A DNA stretch of 64,000 bases from Ilyomonas sp965199905 (lineage in GTDB: Bacteria > Bacteroidota > Bacteroidia > Chitinophagales > Chitinophagaceae). This document shows positions 1 through 8,299 of the stretch, piece by piece. The stretch spans positions 2,480,001 through 2,544,000 of the forward strand of contig OZ241366.1 of assembly GCA_965199905.1 (NCBI GenBank), given 5' to 3'. The notes beneath the pieces are model-generated. The model ran no database searches, was not told where the DNA came from, and was given only the letters and a program-made list of their open reading frames with translations. The position numbers were made by a program, and so were the translations under genes. How positions within the stretch are numbered: position 1 is the stretch's first letter; each line of letters begins with the position of its first letter.

Positions 1-2
1 GC

Positions 3-1157
3 AGTGGCGGAGAGATTTATGTAATGAATGCCGATGGTAAAAAACAACCAAAAAGTCTGACGCCAAACAGAACCTCTACGCCGTCATGGTTGCATTGGCA
101 GCAGAACGGGAACATTTTGTTTACCGAGTTTACCGGCGGCTCCGTTGCCATTTGTTCGTTGAACACAACAACCGGCAACGCAACAAGAGAGTGGCAAAGC
201 GATGAATACATCCGCACAAGGAATGAGGAAATGAGTTTGAGTATAACCGAAAACAAAACGGCTTTATCCTTTGCGGTGATTCGCTCGGGATGGAACCAGT
301 TACCGGAAGTGTGGGCTGGAAATACAAAGAAGCTGACACAGATTACGCATCTGAATGATGTGGTACAGAAGCCGCGGCTTCGCTACGATAATATTACGTG
401 GATGAATGAAGGGAAGCCATTACAAGGCTGGCTGTTGTATCCGCAGGGTTATGATTCAACGAAGCAATACCCGATGCTGGTTTGTGTGCATGGCGGACCA
501 GCGTGGATAAGTACGCCGGCGTGGAGCGCGCCCGACTTTAATACTACCGTGTATCCGCAGTTTGGCTACTTTGTGTTCTTCCCGAATGCCAGAGGCAGTT
601 ATGGACAGGGCGAGGCATTTACCCAAAAAAATCGGGCTGACTGGGGCTTTGGCGACCTGCGCGATATAGTAAGCGGCGTAAATGCGGTGGCAGGAAAGCT
701 GCCGGTGGATACAGCTCGTGTGGGTTTATTAGGCTGGAGCTATGGCGGCTCGATGGCGATGATGTCGGTAACGCAAACAAAGCGGTTTGCGGCGGCGGTA
801 TCAGGTGCGGGTGCGGGCGACTGGCTGAGCTATTACGGGCAGAACAGCATTGATAAATGGATGAATTCTTATTTCAACGTATCGCCGTATGACGACCCGG
901 AACCTTATAGGAAAGTAAGTGCGATGACGTACATTAGAAACGTAACTACGCCGGTGCTGCTGCTGGTAGGCGAGCGCGATGGAGAATGCCCGCCGCCACA
1001 ATCGTTCCAGTACTGGCATGCGCTGAAAGAACGGAATGTGCCGACGCAATTGGTGGTATATGCCGATGAAGGACACAGCTTTTATAAGTGGGACGATATG
1101 ATAGATGTGTGCGCGCGCACGCTGGCTTGGTTTGAAAAGTGGATGCCGGGAAAATAG
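3..1157 (+). CDS. S9 family peptidase, C-terminal part (5' end outside window)
   Basis: A serine peptidase of the prolyl oligopeptidase/acylaminoacyl peptidase (S9) family that would cleave short peptides, probably in the periplasm. The frame is open to the window edge and reads SGGEIYVMNADG before the Met at 24, a beta-propeller (TolB/PD40-like) repeat, so that Met is internal and the true start lies upstream. After the propeller remnant comes an alpha/beta-hydrolase domain. Counting from the Met at 24, the triad is Ser239 (GWSYGGS), Asp319 (GERDGE) and His351 (DEGHSF), with HGGP as the oxyanion-hole motif. The catalytic domain looks complete and ends in WMPGK. Family assignment is firm; substrate is unknown. 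Confidence 0.93.
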   Translation, partial: SGGEIYVMNADGKKQPKSLTPNRTSTPSWLHWQQNGNILFTEFTGGSVAICSLNTTTGNATREWQSDEYIRTRNEEMSLSITENKTALSFAVIRSGWNQLPEVWAGNTKKLTQITHLNDVVQKPRLRYDNITWMNEGKPLQGWLLYPQGYDSTKQYPMLVCVHGGPAWISTPAWSAPDFNTTVYPQFGYFVFFPNARGSYGQGEAFTQKNRADWGFGDLRDIVSGVNAVAGKLPVDTARVGLLGWSYGGSMAMMSVTQTKRFAAAVSGAGAGDWLSYYGQNSIDKWMNSYFNVSPYDDPEPYRKVSAMTYIRNVTTPVLLLVGERDGECPPPQSFQYWHALKERNVPTQLVVYADEGHSFYKWDDMIDVCARTLAWFEKWMPGK

Positions 1158-1297
1158 GATTTATTTTGTGTAGAAATCTAATGACTGCTGTTATTTCCCG
1201 CTGATAAAACGGCTGGTTTTACTTGAAATTGATAAACATTTTTCCTGTAAGCGAAAAGATATAACAGGATATTCTTTTAATTATTTAATTTGTTTGT

Positions 1298-2059
1298 ATG
1301 AAACTGATTCGTGTGCTTTTGTTCCTGTATGTATTACTGTCTTTTTTTGCTTTTACTGCCCATGCGCAGAAACAATTTAAAGTGTTGCTGGTGACGACGA
1401 CGCGCGGCTGGCACCATGAGTCGCTGCATGCGGGTGTGCTGGCGATTCAGGAGCTTGGGGTGAAAAACTTTTTTGATGTGGACCTGTGGCAGGACCCGAA
1501 CGGATTTACAGATGATTATGTGAAACAATACGCGGCTATCATTTTCCTGAATACGACAGGTGATATTTTTGATTCGACGCAGCAGAAAGTGATGGAGAAA
1601 TACATAGAAAGCGGGAAGGGATATGTAGGGATACACAGCGCATCGGACACTGAGTATGACTGGGACTGGTACACGAAGCTGGTGGGCAGAATGTTTCATA
1701 TTCACCCGACGATACAAACGGCGAAGCTGAACGTACTGGACAACAGTTTTCCAGGATTGCAGGGCTTTGGCGGCGGGCGGTTGTGGACGGAGGAATGGTA
1801 TCAATTCGGACCGGAAAAAATAAATGACCTGCATTACATTTTATCGGTAGATGAATCTACTTATAACCCAAAGGTAGATTGGGGCACGAAGAAGGGTGAA
1901 GGAATGGGAAAAATGCACCCGATGGCATGGTATCATACATATGATGGCGGCAGGGCTTTTTATACCGCGCTGGGACACATGCCAACAGACTTTACGAACG
2001 AGGCTTTCCTGAACCATTTATATGCGGGAATATTCTGGGCGGCAACGGGGAAGAAATGA
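1298..2059 (+). CDS. Secreted ThuA-domain protein
   Basis: A 253-residue exported protein made almost entirely of one ThuA domain (glutamine-amidotransferase-like fold; the name comes from trehalose utilisation, but most Bacteroidota members have no proven reaction). Residues 1-24 form a signal peptide ending in AHAQ. Family hallmarks follow: RGWHHES near the start, GKGYVGIHSASD in the middle, and MHPMAWYH and YTALGH near the end. It sits 140 bp after the S9 peptidase on the same strand. In this phylum ThuA proteins often occur with sugar-degrading enzymes, but none is adjacent here. Confidence 0.9.
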   Translation: MKLIRVLLFLYVLLSFFAFTAHAQKQFKVLLVTTTRGWHHESLHAGVLAIQELGVKNFFDVDLWQDPNGFTDDYVKQYAAIIFLNTTGDIFDSTQQKVMEKYIESGKGYVGIHSASDTEYDWDWYTKLVGRMFHIHPTIQTAKLNVLDNSFPGLQGFGGGRLWTEEWYQFGPEKINDLHYILSVDESTYNPKVDWGTKKGEGMGKMHPMAWYHTYDGGRAFYTALGHMPTDFTNEAFLNHLYAGIFWAATGKK

Positions 2060-2198
2060 GAATATTATCGTGTAATCGGGCTTATAACTGCTTTGGCTGT
2101 ACAAAGCTGGCTTTAGATTTTTCTGCATCATACCTGTCTTCCCGCGTTCTGTTTGCAACAATCTCTTATAAAGTTGTTTATTCTCTTCAGTCAGGTTC

Positions 2199-2393
2199 TT
2201 AAGTAGTTATGCACAATTATCCATGCAAAACTCAGTTATCAGATTCCGCATGGCGCTGAAGACACCACAGGCTAAAGCCCCCGCAAAGTTGATGTATGAT
2301 AAGCATTGATGATGGCAATTGGGCTGAAGACGCCACAGGTTGCGGAATGACGAAACCGCTTTATCATCCGTTTAATTTTGCATGACTACTTAA
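2199..2393. mobile_element. MITE-like element with ~21-bp terminal inverted repeats
   Basis: The ends 2199-2219 and 2373-2393 are inverted copies matching at 19 of 21 positions, starting TTAAGTAGTTATGCA on the left and TTAAGTAGTCATGCA on the right when read inward. A second inverted pair lies inside (ATTCCGCA 2243-2250, TGCGGAAT 2341-2348), and a 19-bp near-repeat GCTGAAGAC(A/G)CCACAGG occurs at 2255 and 2323. No transposase fits in 195 bp, so a non-autonomous element is likely. The rest of the gene-free stretch 2060-2698 holds little: minus-strand codons just left of the element read LTEENKQLYKRLLQTER, resembling the C-terminal coiled coil of XRE-type regulators and perhaps a relic. Nothing was recognised in 2394-2698. 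Confidence 0.5.
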
Positions 2394-2698
2394 TACGACT
2401 TAAGTTTCTGTTTATATCTTGTCGTCATAAATCCAAACGATCCGTAAAGTTCCGCATATATTTCTGGTTATTCAATAAAAGCCACTCTCCGGCTGGTTTA
2501 TTACAAAGTCGGGAATTCCACCAATTCCTGAATATTCCGCAACACCATGTTAACCCTCGCAACTGCACCCGCCAGCCTTTGCACATTTGCCGCAAACCCG
2601 TGCATAAGCCACCTGTAACGAAGTTCATCAATATTAGAAAAAGATTAAAAAGTGAGCACCCCCTGCAAAAAGGAGCGCCCGTTATTTAATTTAGCATC

Positions 2699-3124
2699 AT
2701 GATTTACTACCTGGTATATTTAAGTGCAGCAACGGAGTTATATTCCGATATTGATATGAACCAGATTCTCACCGTAAGCCGGAAAAACAACACGGAACAA
2801 GATGTTAGTGGCATCCTGTTGTATCACGAAGGATGCATCCTGCAGGTGCTGGAAGGAGACAAGCAAACCGTTACCGATTTGTATCTGAAAATAAAAGCCG
2901 ACAAACGTCATAAAGACGTGATACAACTGGTACAGGGTACCTGCGAGGATCGCAATTTTTCCGAATGGTCAATGGGGTTTAAGGCAGTTAATAACAGCGA
3001 CTGGGGCGAATATGAAGGATACATGAAAGTAGATACGGCAGGCTTGCTGTCGCTGATTAAAAAGAAGAACCCGAAAATTGACGTGACGATTAAATCGTTT
3101 GTAAGTCATACAATGCAGAGGTAG
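2699..3124 (+). CDS. BLUF-domain blue-light sensor
   Basis: A 141-residue stand-alone BLUF protein that should bind FAD and respond to blue light. The flavin-site residues align with the cyanobacterial PixD photoreceptor at an offset of one: Tyr7, Asn31 (SRKNN), Gln49 (CILQVLEG), Trp90 and Met92 (EWSMGF). The domain fills residues 1-100. A roughly 40-residue tail has no recognisable output domain, so signalling probably goes through protein contacts, as in short BLUF proteins. A response regulator begins 495 bp downstream on the same strand, with a histidine kinase convergent beyond it. Whether they are linked is inference. Confidence 0.92.
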   Translation: MIYYLVYLSAATELYSDIDMNQILTVSRKNNTEQDVSGILLYHEGCILQVLEGDKQTVTDLYLKIKADKRHKDVIQLVQGTCEDRNFSEWSMGFKAVNNSDWGEYEGYMKVDTAGLLSLIKKKNPKIDVTIKSFVSHTMQR

Positions 3125-3619
3125 CCAGTATTTGTTCCTCGTAATATTTTTGCAGCGCAACCTGGCAGTCGGGTATAGTCAGCACATCAGTAAATAGTAC
3201 ATCCCAAATCCGTTATGACTTATCAATAATAAAATGGTTTGCAATGGGTGTATGGCGCTGTCTGCGCCCATCTGCTCTATCTTTTCAACCCACTCTTCCT
3301 CAAAGTACAGGTAAATTGCTACCCTGCAGCTTCATCACCATATATGCTGTTCATTCAATTTAAATCCCTCATCACCCGCCGGCAGCACTCTTGCCTGAAA
3401 CTCTCCGGGCAAAACAGGGCATCTCTTAAAATCAAAATAACTGTTTATAAAGCGCAGGAAAAACCTGTTCATTTCCCTGGACTTTTTTGCCATTAAAAGT
3501 TTTCAAATTAATTTTACGTCATCCAATTTACATCATCCAATAAAAATCAAATTCAATATTCATTCTGCCTCATTGTTTCATAGTTGTAAGTAAAATCCAA
3601 TTCAAAAAAGTTTGCTGTT
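3125..3619. other. Intergenic region, nothing recognised
   Basis: Between the BLUF gene and the response regulator. Short open frames exist on both strands but lack plausible composition or family signatures. The last ~130 bases are AT-rich and probably hold the response-regulator promoter, although no clear TAnnTTTG box was found. Confidence 0.4.
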
Positions 3620-3985
3620 ATGCCTGATTTATTTATTGTTGACGACGATAAAACTCTTCTTTTCGCTTTAAAAAAATGGTTCACAAAAAAAGGGTACACG
3701 GTTACAACCTTTATCAATTCAACAGAACTGCTTGACTGTCTCCGGGCAAACAAACCTGATTTCATTTTGCTGGATGTATACCTTACCGGCGAACATGGAG
3801 GAGAATTATGCAAGTATCTGAAGAAAGAACAGCACCTCGACTGTGTTATTTATCTTTTCTCTGCCGGTGTATTAACATACGAACAATTCGATCATTATTG
3901 TGCTGATGGATTTGTTCTCAAACGAAAAGGTCTTGATTATCTCACCAGAATCATAAACTCTTATATACCGGCTATTTCCGGTTAA
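3620..3985 (+). CDS. Single-domain response regulator (CheY-like)
   Basis: A 121-residue receiver domain with no output domain. The acidic pocket is VDDD (Asp8-Asp10), the phospho-acceptor is Asp52 in LLDVYL, the switch Ser is Ser81 in FSA, and a Lys lies at about 101 (LKRKG); the usual Lys-Pro is replaced by Lys-Arg. Single-domain receivers act by protein contact or phosphotransfer. The gene is convergent with, and 95 bp from, the 7TM-DISM histidine kinase, which carries no receiver of its own, so that kinase is the obvious candidate partner (inference from position). Confidence 0.9.
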   Translation: MPDLFIVDDDKTLLFALKKWFTKKGYTVTTFINSTELLDCLRANKPDFILLDVYLTGEHGGELCKYLKKEQHLDCVIYLFSAGVLTYEQFDHYCADGFVLKRKGLDYLTRIINSYIPAISG

Positions 3986-4080
3986 GCAGGAAGCAAAAAA
4001 TACCTTCTTTAAAAGCAGATCGGTCAAATGGCAACAGCACGGTTAATGCACTATCAGAAACAGTAACAACAGGTTGAGCA

Positions 4081-6285
4081 TTACACAAAAGCCGGTTCAA
4101 ACTCTGCAACAGAGGGCGATGCACGGTAAGGTATATGCACAGTAATAGTAGTTCCTTTACCGGGGTTTGAAACAACAGAAAGCTTTCCTCCGTGTTTTTC
4201 AACCATTTTAAAAGTAAGTGGCATTCCCATGCCTGTCCCTTCACCTACTGGTTTTGTGGTATAAAAAGGTTCAAACATCTTCTGCTGTATTTCCTCAGAC
4301 ATTCCGATACCAGTGTCCCGGATGCTGATTAGAAGCCAGTTGTTCATTTCTTTGGTAGAAATTACAATTTTTTCTTCGCCACGGTGGGGTTTGGCGTTTA
4401 TGGCGTAAATACTATTACTGAGAAGGTTCATAAATACCTGGTTCAGGATGCCTGGATAGCAATTTATATCCCGGTCTGCCTCAAAGCAGGTTTCTAACGT
4501 AACAAAGCCCGGAATACTGCTTTTTAAAATGAGTAACGTACTGTTTATACCTTCATGTATATCTGTGGTTGTAAAATCATCTTCACCTAACCGGCTAAAA
4601 TTGCGAAGCCCTTTTACAATATTTGCCGTGCGCACAGCACCTTCCTCTATACCCTTCAGGAGTTCTGTTGTCTCGCTTTCCAGGTCAGAAAAATAAATTT
4701 GCTTTTCAAAGCTTTTTATTTCGTTCACCTGGGCAAGGTTCTGGTTAACCAGCGAAGGAAAAAATGCCTGGTACTTTTTTATTAGTTCAAACAGGTCGGC
4801 AAAGTTGTACGACAAGGCTTTTACGTTTCCGGATATATAATTAACCGGGTTGTTTATTTCGTGTGCAATACCAGCCGTGAAAAAACCCAGGGATGCCATT
4901 TTTTCAGATGCCACAAGTTGGGTTTGTGCATCTTTTATATTTCTCATGGCAGCCGTCAGGCTTTCATTCGATAATTGAAGCTCATGCGTGCGCTCTTTTA
5001 TTTTACTTTCCAATAGGGTATTCTGTTCTCTTAGCAGATTGTCGTGCTTTTGCAGTATTTCTAATGTCTCCATCTGCGATAATTCCTTTTCCCTCTTATA
5101 TATATTAATCTTGTCGGCTAAAGCGAAAGCAAGCAAAATCACTTCTATGGCAAAACCTATCTGAACAGCATCTATCGTAAATGTATTAACAGGTAAAATT
5201 CCCAGGTCTTTACATACCAATATAGCTGCGCCTAAAGAGAGGCTAAACCAGGCAAACAGGTAATATTTTGCCGGGCGGTATCCTTTCCGGTAAGTAAGCA
5301 GGGCCAGCAAAGGAGGATAAAAGGCGGTTATCAGTGTTCCTGTTTGCATAATCAAAAAGCTAATCTGCATCAGGTTAAAAGGGAGCAACAGCAGGGATAC
5401 AAAAAAGGGAATCATGACAATATATAAGCCGATGTTTAGTTTGGGTAAGTATTTTTTGGTTTGCAGAAACTGTTGGGCAAACAACGCAATTGCCACGTTG
5501 CTAAGGTTGCCGGATAAGATAAAGCCATTTTTGGCAAGCCACGGGTTGTGTGGCCATAAAAAGCGAAATCCGTAACCCTGCAAACTGATTTGGGCAAGAG
5601 ATAAAGTAAATATGTGAAATGCACAATAGAGATACAAGGAATCCCGTACCGTACGGTAAATAATAATATTATAAAAAAACATACAAAACACAATGCCAAA
5701 CAAAAGGCTGAAGAACATATCGCTGTGCACCAGTTGTTCAAACACATTCTGTACACTGTCTATCTGCATAGGAAGTATAAGCGGTGTTGTGCTTTTTACT
5801 CTGATATAAATTGTCTTCTCCTTATCAGGAGGAATTGGCAGGTCCAGTATAAAATTCTGATGCTGGTAATAACGCTCTCTAAGTGGCAAAGTAGTTCCTT
5901 CTGCCTGCGTGGTATAGTTTCCGTTACTATCGGCTATGTAAAGTTCTACTTTATCTAAATTTGGCTGTAAAATGTTTAGGAGCAACTTCTCTTCTTCGGA
6001 AGAATTTCTGACACGAAACCGCAACCAGTAAGAAGATTTTGATATACCAAAGTTGATTGTTTTCTGGGAAAGAGGAATAAAATGGCTGTTATGCATCACA
6101 TCCTTTAATAATAAACGGCTGCTATCATCCCGTAATACAATTATACCGCTGCCTATCTGCAGGTTATCGGCCGAATAGTTGAACACTCGTTCTTTTTGCG
6201 CCTTTAGTGTATAAGGTACGGTATATATAAGGGCAAATAGCCAAAATAATAACAGGTAACAATACTGGCCGCTTTCTTTTTTCAT
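4081..6285 (-). CDS. 7TM-DISM membrane sensor histidine kinase
   Basis: A 734-residue sensor kinase. A signal-like N-terminal segment (YLLLFWLFALIYTV) is followed by a periplasmic beta-sandwich sensor of the 7TMR-DISM type (about 30-180), a seven-helix membrane block (about 185-400), a coiled coil (about 410-460), a phospho-acceptor domain with His475 in AHEINNPVNY, and an HATPase domain with N box (NLLSNSIYAI), G1 (DTGIGM), F (FEPFYTT) and G2 (GEGTGMGM) motifs. The start chosen is the Met at 6285, which gives a clean export signal; the frame extends to 6351 but the extra residues look untranslated. It has no fused receiver and faces a single-domain receiver gene. The ligand is unknown. Confidence 0.92.
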   Translation of the reverse strand: MKKESGQYCYLLLFWLFALIYTVPYTLKAQKERVFNYSADNLQIGSGIIVLRDDSSRLLLKDVMHNSHFIPLSQKTINFGISKSSYWLRFRVRNSSEEEKLLLNILQPNLDKVELYIADSNGNYTTQAEGTTLPLRERYYQHQNFILDLPIPPDKEKTIYIRVKSTTPLILPMQIDSVQNVFEQLVHSDMFFSLLFGIVFCMFFYNIIIYRTVRDSLYLYCAFHIFTLSLAQISLQGYGFRFLWPHNPWLAKNGFILSGNLSNVAIALFAQQFLQTKKYLPKLNIGLYIVMIPFFVSLLLLPFNLMQISFLIMQTGTLITAFYPPLLALLTYRKGYRPAKYYLFAWFSLSLGAAILVCKDLGILPVNTFTIDAVQIGFAIEVILLAFALADKINIYKREKELSQMETLEILQKHDNLLREQNTLLESKIKERTHELQLSNESLTAAMRNIKDAQTQLVASEKMASLGFFTAGIAHEINNPVNYISGNVKALSYNFADLFELIKKYQAFFPSLVNQNLAQVNEIKSFEKQIYFSDLESETTELLKGIEEGAVRTANIVKGLRNFSRLGEDDFTTTDIHEGINSTLLILKSSIPGFVTLETCFEADRDINCYPGILNQVFMNLLSNSIYAINAKPHRGEEKIVISTKEMNNWLLISIRDTGIGMSEEIQQKMFEPFYTTKPVGEGTGMGMPLTFKMVEKHGGKLSVVSNPGKGTTITVHIPYRASPSVAEFEPAFV

Positions 6286-6744
6286 GACTAATATAACAAG
6301 TAATGGATTCCTTTGGGGAAATTGGATAGTAATAAGTTGCTTAGTCTGCAAAATATCGCAAATTATACTCCCGCATATAGAAGCAAAGGTTTTTTATTCT
6401 AATTTTAATTCGGGTTCCATTTTTCTTAGAAAAGATACCGGTCTCAGCGAGCTCTTAAAAATAGGTTTAAGTTGGTTGAATAAACAAAACGATGCCTAAA
6501 AAAGTCCCTTCTAAAAAGAAGGGACGAATTGGTAATACAGAAGAAAGTAAATGTTAGCTTTCTCTATATAAATGCAAAATAACTTAAATCGCATCTCAAA
6601 TCCAATAAACCGGCGTACTTATGAAAACGTTTTTTTAAAGTGAGTTCGGGATAAGAAATAAAAAAAGCAATAAAAAAGGAGCAAAAAGCTTGATTTTTGT
6701 CATGTAATTAATTGACAGTCAAAAACATAAACAAATACATTCTT
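6286..6744. other. Intergenic region with one perfect hairpin
   Basis: AT-rich gap between the kinase start and the IS982 remnant. It contains the perfect hairpin described separately at 6504-6525. The left end of the IS element probably lies around 6640-6740, but no terminal inverted repeat could be paired with the broken right side. No gene was recognised. Confidence 0.4.
6498..6525 (-). terminator. Perfect hairpin, terminator-like on the minus strand
   Basis: GTCCCTTCT (6504-6512), an AAAA loop and AGAAGGGAC (6517-6525) form a perfect 9-bp stem. On the minus strand it is followed by a run of six T, the form of an intrinsic terminator. No minus-strand gene lies immediately upstream, so it may have ended transcription of something lost to the IS insertion, or it may insulate the kinase promoter. 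Confidence 0.4.
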
Positions 6745-7516
6745 ATGCTCCGCGATAAAATTATTGATATTTTGTATCGGTTGATGATTTTGTAAAAGAA
6801 TTTGAAACTGACATAAAGAGTTACTCCATTACGGCTGCTGATAGTAAGAAAAGAAGCAGGAAAGCCCGCTTATCTGACAGTGAAATCATAACCCTTCTCA
6901 TTGCTTTTCATTCCGGTCATTTTACAAACTTTAAACACTTTTATACACAGCATATCTGCGTTTAGTTTACAGATTATTTTCCTGGTCTGGTATCTTACAA
7001 CAGATTCATTGAGCTGCAACAAAGGGTAGCCGTACCGATAATGCTGTTTCTTAAAACCAAATGCATGGGCAGTTGCACAGGTATCAGTTTTATAGATTCC
7101 ACTCATTTAAAATCCTGTCATAACAGGCGGATACACAACCATAAAGTTTTCAAAGGTGTCGCCGAAAGAAGGTATTGCTCGTTAGGCTGGTTTATGGTTT
7201 ACACTGCACTTAATGATAAACGATAAAGGCGAAATACTCTCTTTTTATCTTACAAAAGGCAATGTGGACGATCGCAATATTCAAATGCTTACCAAAATGA
7301 CAGAAGATATTTTCGGAAAATTGCTTGGTGACAAAGGATATATTTCCCAGACATTGTCAGAATTACTTTGGGGTAACGGTATACAATTAATAACAAAACC
7401 CCGCAAGAATATGAAGGATTTTAACCTGACCCCCCAAACAGATAAAATATTGCTTAGAAAAAGGGCGATTATGTGTAAATGATGAACTTAAAAATATTTG
7501 CAAGATTCAGCATACA
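6745..7516 (+). pseudogene. Decayed IS982-family transposase
   Basis: Pieces in three frames together spell an IS982-type DDE transposase: MLRDKIIDILYR at 6745, then VDDFVKEFE and LSDSEIITLLIAFHSGHF from 6780, then IDSTHLKSCHNRRIHNHK and VFKGVAERR, then INDKGEILSFYLTKGNVDD from 7216, and finally VNDELKNICKIQHT ending at 7516. The lesions visible are a frameshift near 6778, an in-frame TAG at about 6964, two apparent one-base deletions between 7190 and 7210, and another shift near 7470. The C-terminal ~40 residues typical of the family are missing where methyltransferase sequence begins. It cannot encode an active enzyme. It was recognised from family motifs, without a database search. Confidence 0.85.
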
Positions 7517-7955
7517 AGATGCAGGCTGTGGACATGCTGACCTGTTTTCTTTTCTAAAAACCAAATATAAAACCGTTACTTATTATGGCTTCGAGCAGAT
7601 GCCGAAACTGCTGAACGTAGCTGCCCATCGGTATAAAGGCGAAAAAAATATGACTCTGCAGGTGGCAAACTTTTTACAGAAAGCATTGCCTTTTACAGAT
7701 TATATATTAGCAAGCGGATCGCTTAATTACCGGCACAAAGAAGAGGGATTTATTTACAAAGCCATTAATACGTTATATACACAATGCAGGCTGGGATTGG
7801 GGTTCAACCTGCTAAGCGGCGGCGTTGATGCCGGAACATTATTGATGGCTTACGATACACAGGATATTATACGGTTTTGTAATTCACTGTCGGATAAAGT
7901 TGAGTTGCACCAGGGATATTGGAAAGATGATTTTACGGTGTTCATGTATAAGTAG
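7509..7955 (+). pseudogene. Class I SAM methyltransferase, 5'-truncated by IS remnant
   Basis: About 149 residues starting exactly at the SAM-binding glycine motif (SIQDAGCGHADLF) and running through a second strand (YYGFEQMP), an acidic DYILASGSLNYR segment and a C-terminal beta strand (KDDFTVFMYK). Class I methyltransferases of this type normally carry 40-80 residues ahead of the GCG motif. Those are absent, and the upstream sequence is IS982 transposase. The open frame beginning at 7479 reads through the junction and so starts with IS-derived codons. The methyl acceptor is unknown and the fragment is probably inactive. Confidence 0.75.
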
Positions 7956-8299
7956 TGTTTGCTTACACATCTGTTATCAATGAAACTTTTTCAGGATGAA
8001 GAGAAACACATCCAATCATTTTTTCCGCTTTTCAGGTAACCCTTTTATATATAAGAATGTATTTCCAAAATCGATAATCAGCACATAGATTTCCGGTACC
8101 AACGGAATGGTTTTTGCGAGTGCACCACCGCATCAAGCCGATTGCCATTACCATTGCACACAACACATTATCAGCTTAAGAATTCAATAGCATCATTCAA
8201 CAATTTACAGTCTGTAATCGGTGCCTGACTACTGAATTTTCGGCTGTATATTTCTTTTTTCTCAGTAAGTTTTTTACGTACTATTTAATACAAAACACA
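7956..8299. other. Intergenic region, possible minus-strand relic
   Basis: Upstream of the CotH-family gene. Minus-strand codons between about 8130 and 8030 read AKTIPLVPEIYVLIIDFG and then KGLPEKRKK before a stop, which could be the C-terminal end of a lost gene. The family was not recognised. Nothing else stands out. Confidence 0.3.

Noticed and set aside
2378..2689. A 103-codon plus-strand frame as a gene
   Set aside because: It begins inside the right inverted repeat of the MITE-like element and has no family character; composition is not protein-like.
3239..3496. An 85-codon plus-strand frame as a gene
   Set aside because: Rich in rare combinations and no motif, no neighbouring signals.
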